The position numbers and the translations under genes were made by a program. The notes below the pieces were generated by a model. The model saw only the letters and a list, made by a program, of their open reading frames with translations, did no database searches and was not told the DNA's origin. This document shows, piece after piece, positions 62,489 to 64,000 of a stretch of 64,000 bases of DNA. Each line of letters opens with the position of its first letter. Position 1 is the stretch's first letter. The DNA comes from Bacillota bacterium (lineage in GTDB: Bacteria; Bacillota; Clostridia; Acetivibrionales; DSM-1351), in NCBI GenBank assembly GCA_023391425.1, contig JAEWAX010000004.1:1-64000 (forward strand). The letters are read 5' to 3'.

Positions 62489-64000
62489 ACGTATAAAACC
62501 GTTTTTATAGATGATGAACCGTTGATACGTGAGGGATTGAAAAAATATATTGATTGGAGCCAATATGGATTTATATTATCTGGCGAAGCTGAAGATGGAA
62601 TAAAAGGGGTTGAACTTTGCAAAAGGCTTGTGCCAGACCTGGTTATTACTGATGTAAGGATGCCGGGCAAGGATGGAATAGAACTTATTGGAGAGTTAAA
62701 TAGTGAGCTTAAGGACACAAAATTTATAATACTAAGCGGATTTGCGGAATTTGATTTGGCACAAAAAGCAATACGGCTGGGTGCATGTGATTATATCCTA
62801 AAGCCTTTGAATAAAGAACAGTTTATTAATACTATTGTTAAGGTAAAATTGTTATTGGACAAGTCCCGAGAGGAATATGATAACAGTTGTAGAATAGCTG
62901 ATGTAGTAAAAAAGAACTCATATATTTTAAAAAATACGATTATTGCGAGTATTGTGGAAGGTAAAATAAAAGACCTGGAAGAGGAAGTTGATTTTTTTGA
63001 TTTAAAAGGGTCTTATTTTGCAATATTATCATTGGATTTTGATAATATAACTAGTAAGGATCAGCTAGATGAAGTGCGGAAAATCTACTGCGTAATAGAA
63101 AAATTCATTGATGCACACAATTTAAATTGGAATATATGCAGATATCATGATGAAAGTCTTATTTTTTTATGTGTAGAAAAGCTGGAAATAGACAAGATTA
63201 AAAAAAACGTTCACGCACTTATAGAGGAGATATATAAAGTACAGGGCTACAAAATTTATATTGGAATCGGTGAAATAACTGATAAGCTGGATGCAGTTGT
63301 ACAATCTTACAAAACAGCAAAAGAAAACATTGAAAGCCTATTTTACTCAAACTGTAATCAAGTATTTGATTCCAGACCTGATTATATTCAAGAGGATTTA
63401 CAAAAAAAATATCTTAATATTGAAAATGAAACATCAATTTTTAGTGCTCTGGAAAACGGGGATTGGCCTAAATTGGAGTCTGCCTATTTTACATTGATTG
63501 AAGGCATCAATGTTTCTGGATATCATTCACCTGAGGATATAAAGGCTTTTTATGGAAGCTTAATTTTGAGAGTAGCAGAACGAGTAAAAAATATAGAGGA
63601 TAACAGTATTAACCTGAATCAGGTCATGGACGAGATCAATTCACAAAAAACCTACAGGAGTCTTATGGATTATGTAAAGAACTTACTTAATAGGATTTGC
63701 AATTTTTTCGACAAAGAACAAGTAACCGATTCAACTAAACTGATAAAAGAAATCAAAAGGTATATTAATGATAACATTTCAAGCGAAATTACTCTAAATA
63801 CAATAGCTACTCGCTTCCATATGAATCTCTTCTACATAAGCCATCTTTTTAAAAAGGAAACAAGTATGAATTTTTTGGATTATCTGACATCACAGAGAGT
63901 TGAGAGGGCTAAAGAACTGCTTGAAGATATAGACAGTAAGATTTATGAAGTGGCAATTATGGTTGGATATAATGATCAGCGATACTTCAGTCAGGTGTTT
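62489..64000 (+). CDS. YesN-type response regulator, damaged or unusual start, cut by the window end
   Basis: The frame encodes a receiver domain (IDDEPLIREGL, then VITDVRMPGKDG with the phospho-Asp). A long middle part and an AraC double helix-turn-helix (ITLNTIATRFHMNLFYISHLF) follow, still open at base 64000. No ATG, GTG or TTG lies in frame between the TAA at 62474 and the receiver. The well-placed ATG at 62485, after AAGGGGGAG, is out of frame and reads only MYV. A four-base insertion in GTATGTACGTATAAAACC would explain this. A partner kinase may follow outside. Confidence 0.7.

Overview
The window is AT-rich, spore-former-type Firmicute DNA, most likely from an anaerobic, plant-polysaccharide-degrading Clostridium (Ruminiclostridium/Lachnoclostridium-like). 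The signs are a large SRP RNA of Gram-positive type, the spore protease YabG, YesM/YesN sensor-regulator pairs, a sugar ABC importer without its own ATPase, split transketolase subunits, ferredoxin-type flavoproteins and the conserved Firmicute orders dnaX-ybaB-recR and prfA-sua5-ywlE-rpiB-upp. The species itself cannot be read from the sequence. I saw no tRNA, rRNA, CRISPR array, prophage or intact insertion sequence.

Region 1 (0.5-19.6 kb, all plus strand) is a carbohydrate-catabolism island. It holds a cupin, a DUF5060/DUF4038 glycosidase, split transketolase, a YesMN two-component system, a PPC/DUF296 protein, a sugar-binding lipoprotein with two permeases, an RraA-type aldolase, a zinc alcohol dehydrogenase, an HMG-CoA-lyase-like enzyme, a class I HMG-CoA-reductase-like enzyme, a xylose-isomerase-like TIM barrel, a D-2-hydroxyacid dehydrogenase and a glycerate kinase. 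Linking an HMG-CoA reductase and lyase to sugar genes suggests a CoA-thioester route for a branched, tertiary-alcohol sugar such as apiose. This is my main candidate for an undescribed system; it is inferred, not shown.

Region 2 (19.7-22.5 kb, minus strand) is a metal-efflux operon: a SmtB/CadC-type repressor with both metal sites visible, a small heavy-metal-associated protein and a P1B-ATPase, behind a promoter overlapped by a perfect TGAA-N6-TTCA operator.

Region 3 (22.6-28.1 kb) carries a DUF362 ferredoxin-like protein, YabG, a Ser-rich secreted protein, a DUF350 membrane protein and a candidate small RNA. Region 4 (28.3-34.5 kb) has the SRP RNA, an AraC/GyrI-like regulator, a secreted esterase, then dnaX-ybaB-recR. 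dnaX carries a correctly phased A-AAA-AAG heptamer, a stem-loop and an early -1 stop, as in programmed frameshifting.

Region 5 (34.8-48.9 kb) mixes a subtilase-like protein, small regulators, a methyltransferase, a PadR-controlled split permease with a flavodoxin-ferredoxin protein, a MutS2-like ATPase without Smr domain, a CBS/DRTGG pyrophosphatase, a CorC-type transporter, a YitT protein and a DUF2089/YvlB pair.

Region 6 (49.1-53.6 kb) looks acquired. It has blaI-blaR1 with an intact beta-lactam sensor, and BlaI-type operators lie before blaI and before a 49-codon ORF plus a large lipoprotein. No beta-lactamase is present, so the lipoprotein appears to be the regulated output.

Region 7 (54.0-62.1 kb) is housekeeping: prfA, a ZIP transporter, sua5, ywlE, rpiB, upp, dCMP deaminase and a WecA-WecB in-frame fusion with an internal start site. 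The window ends inside a YesN-type response regulator whose start codon appears frameshifted. Several copies of a degenerate hairpin repeat are scattered between genes.
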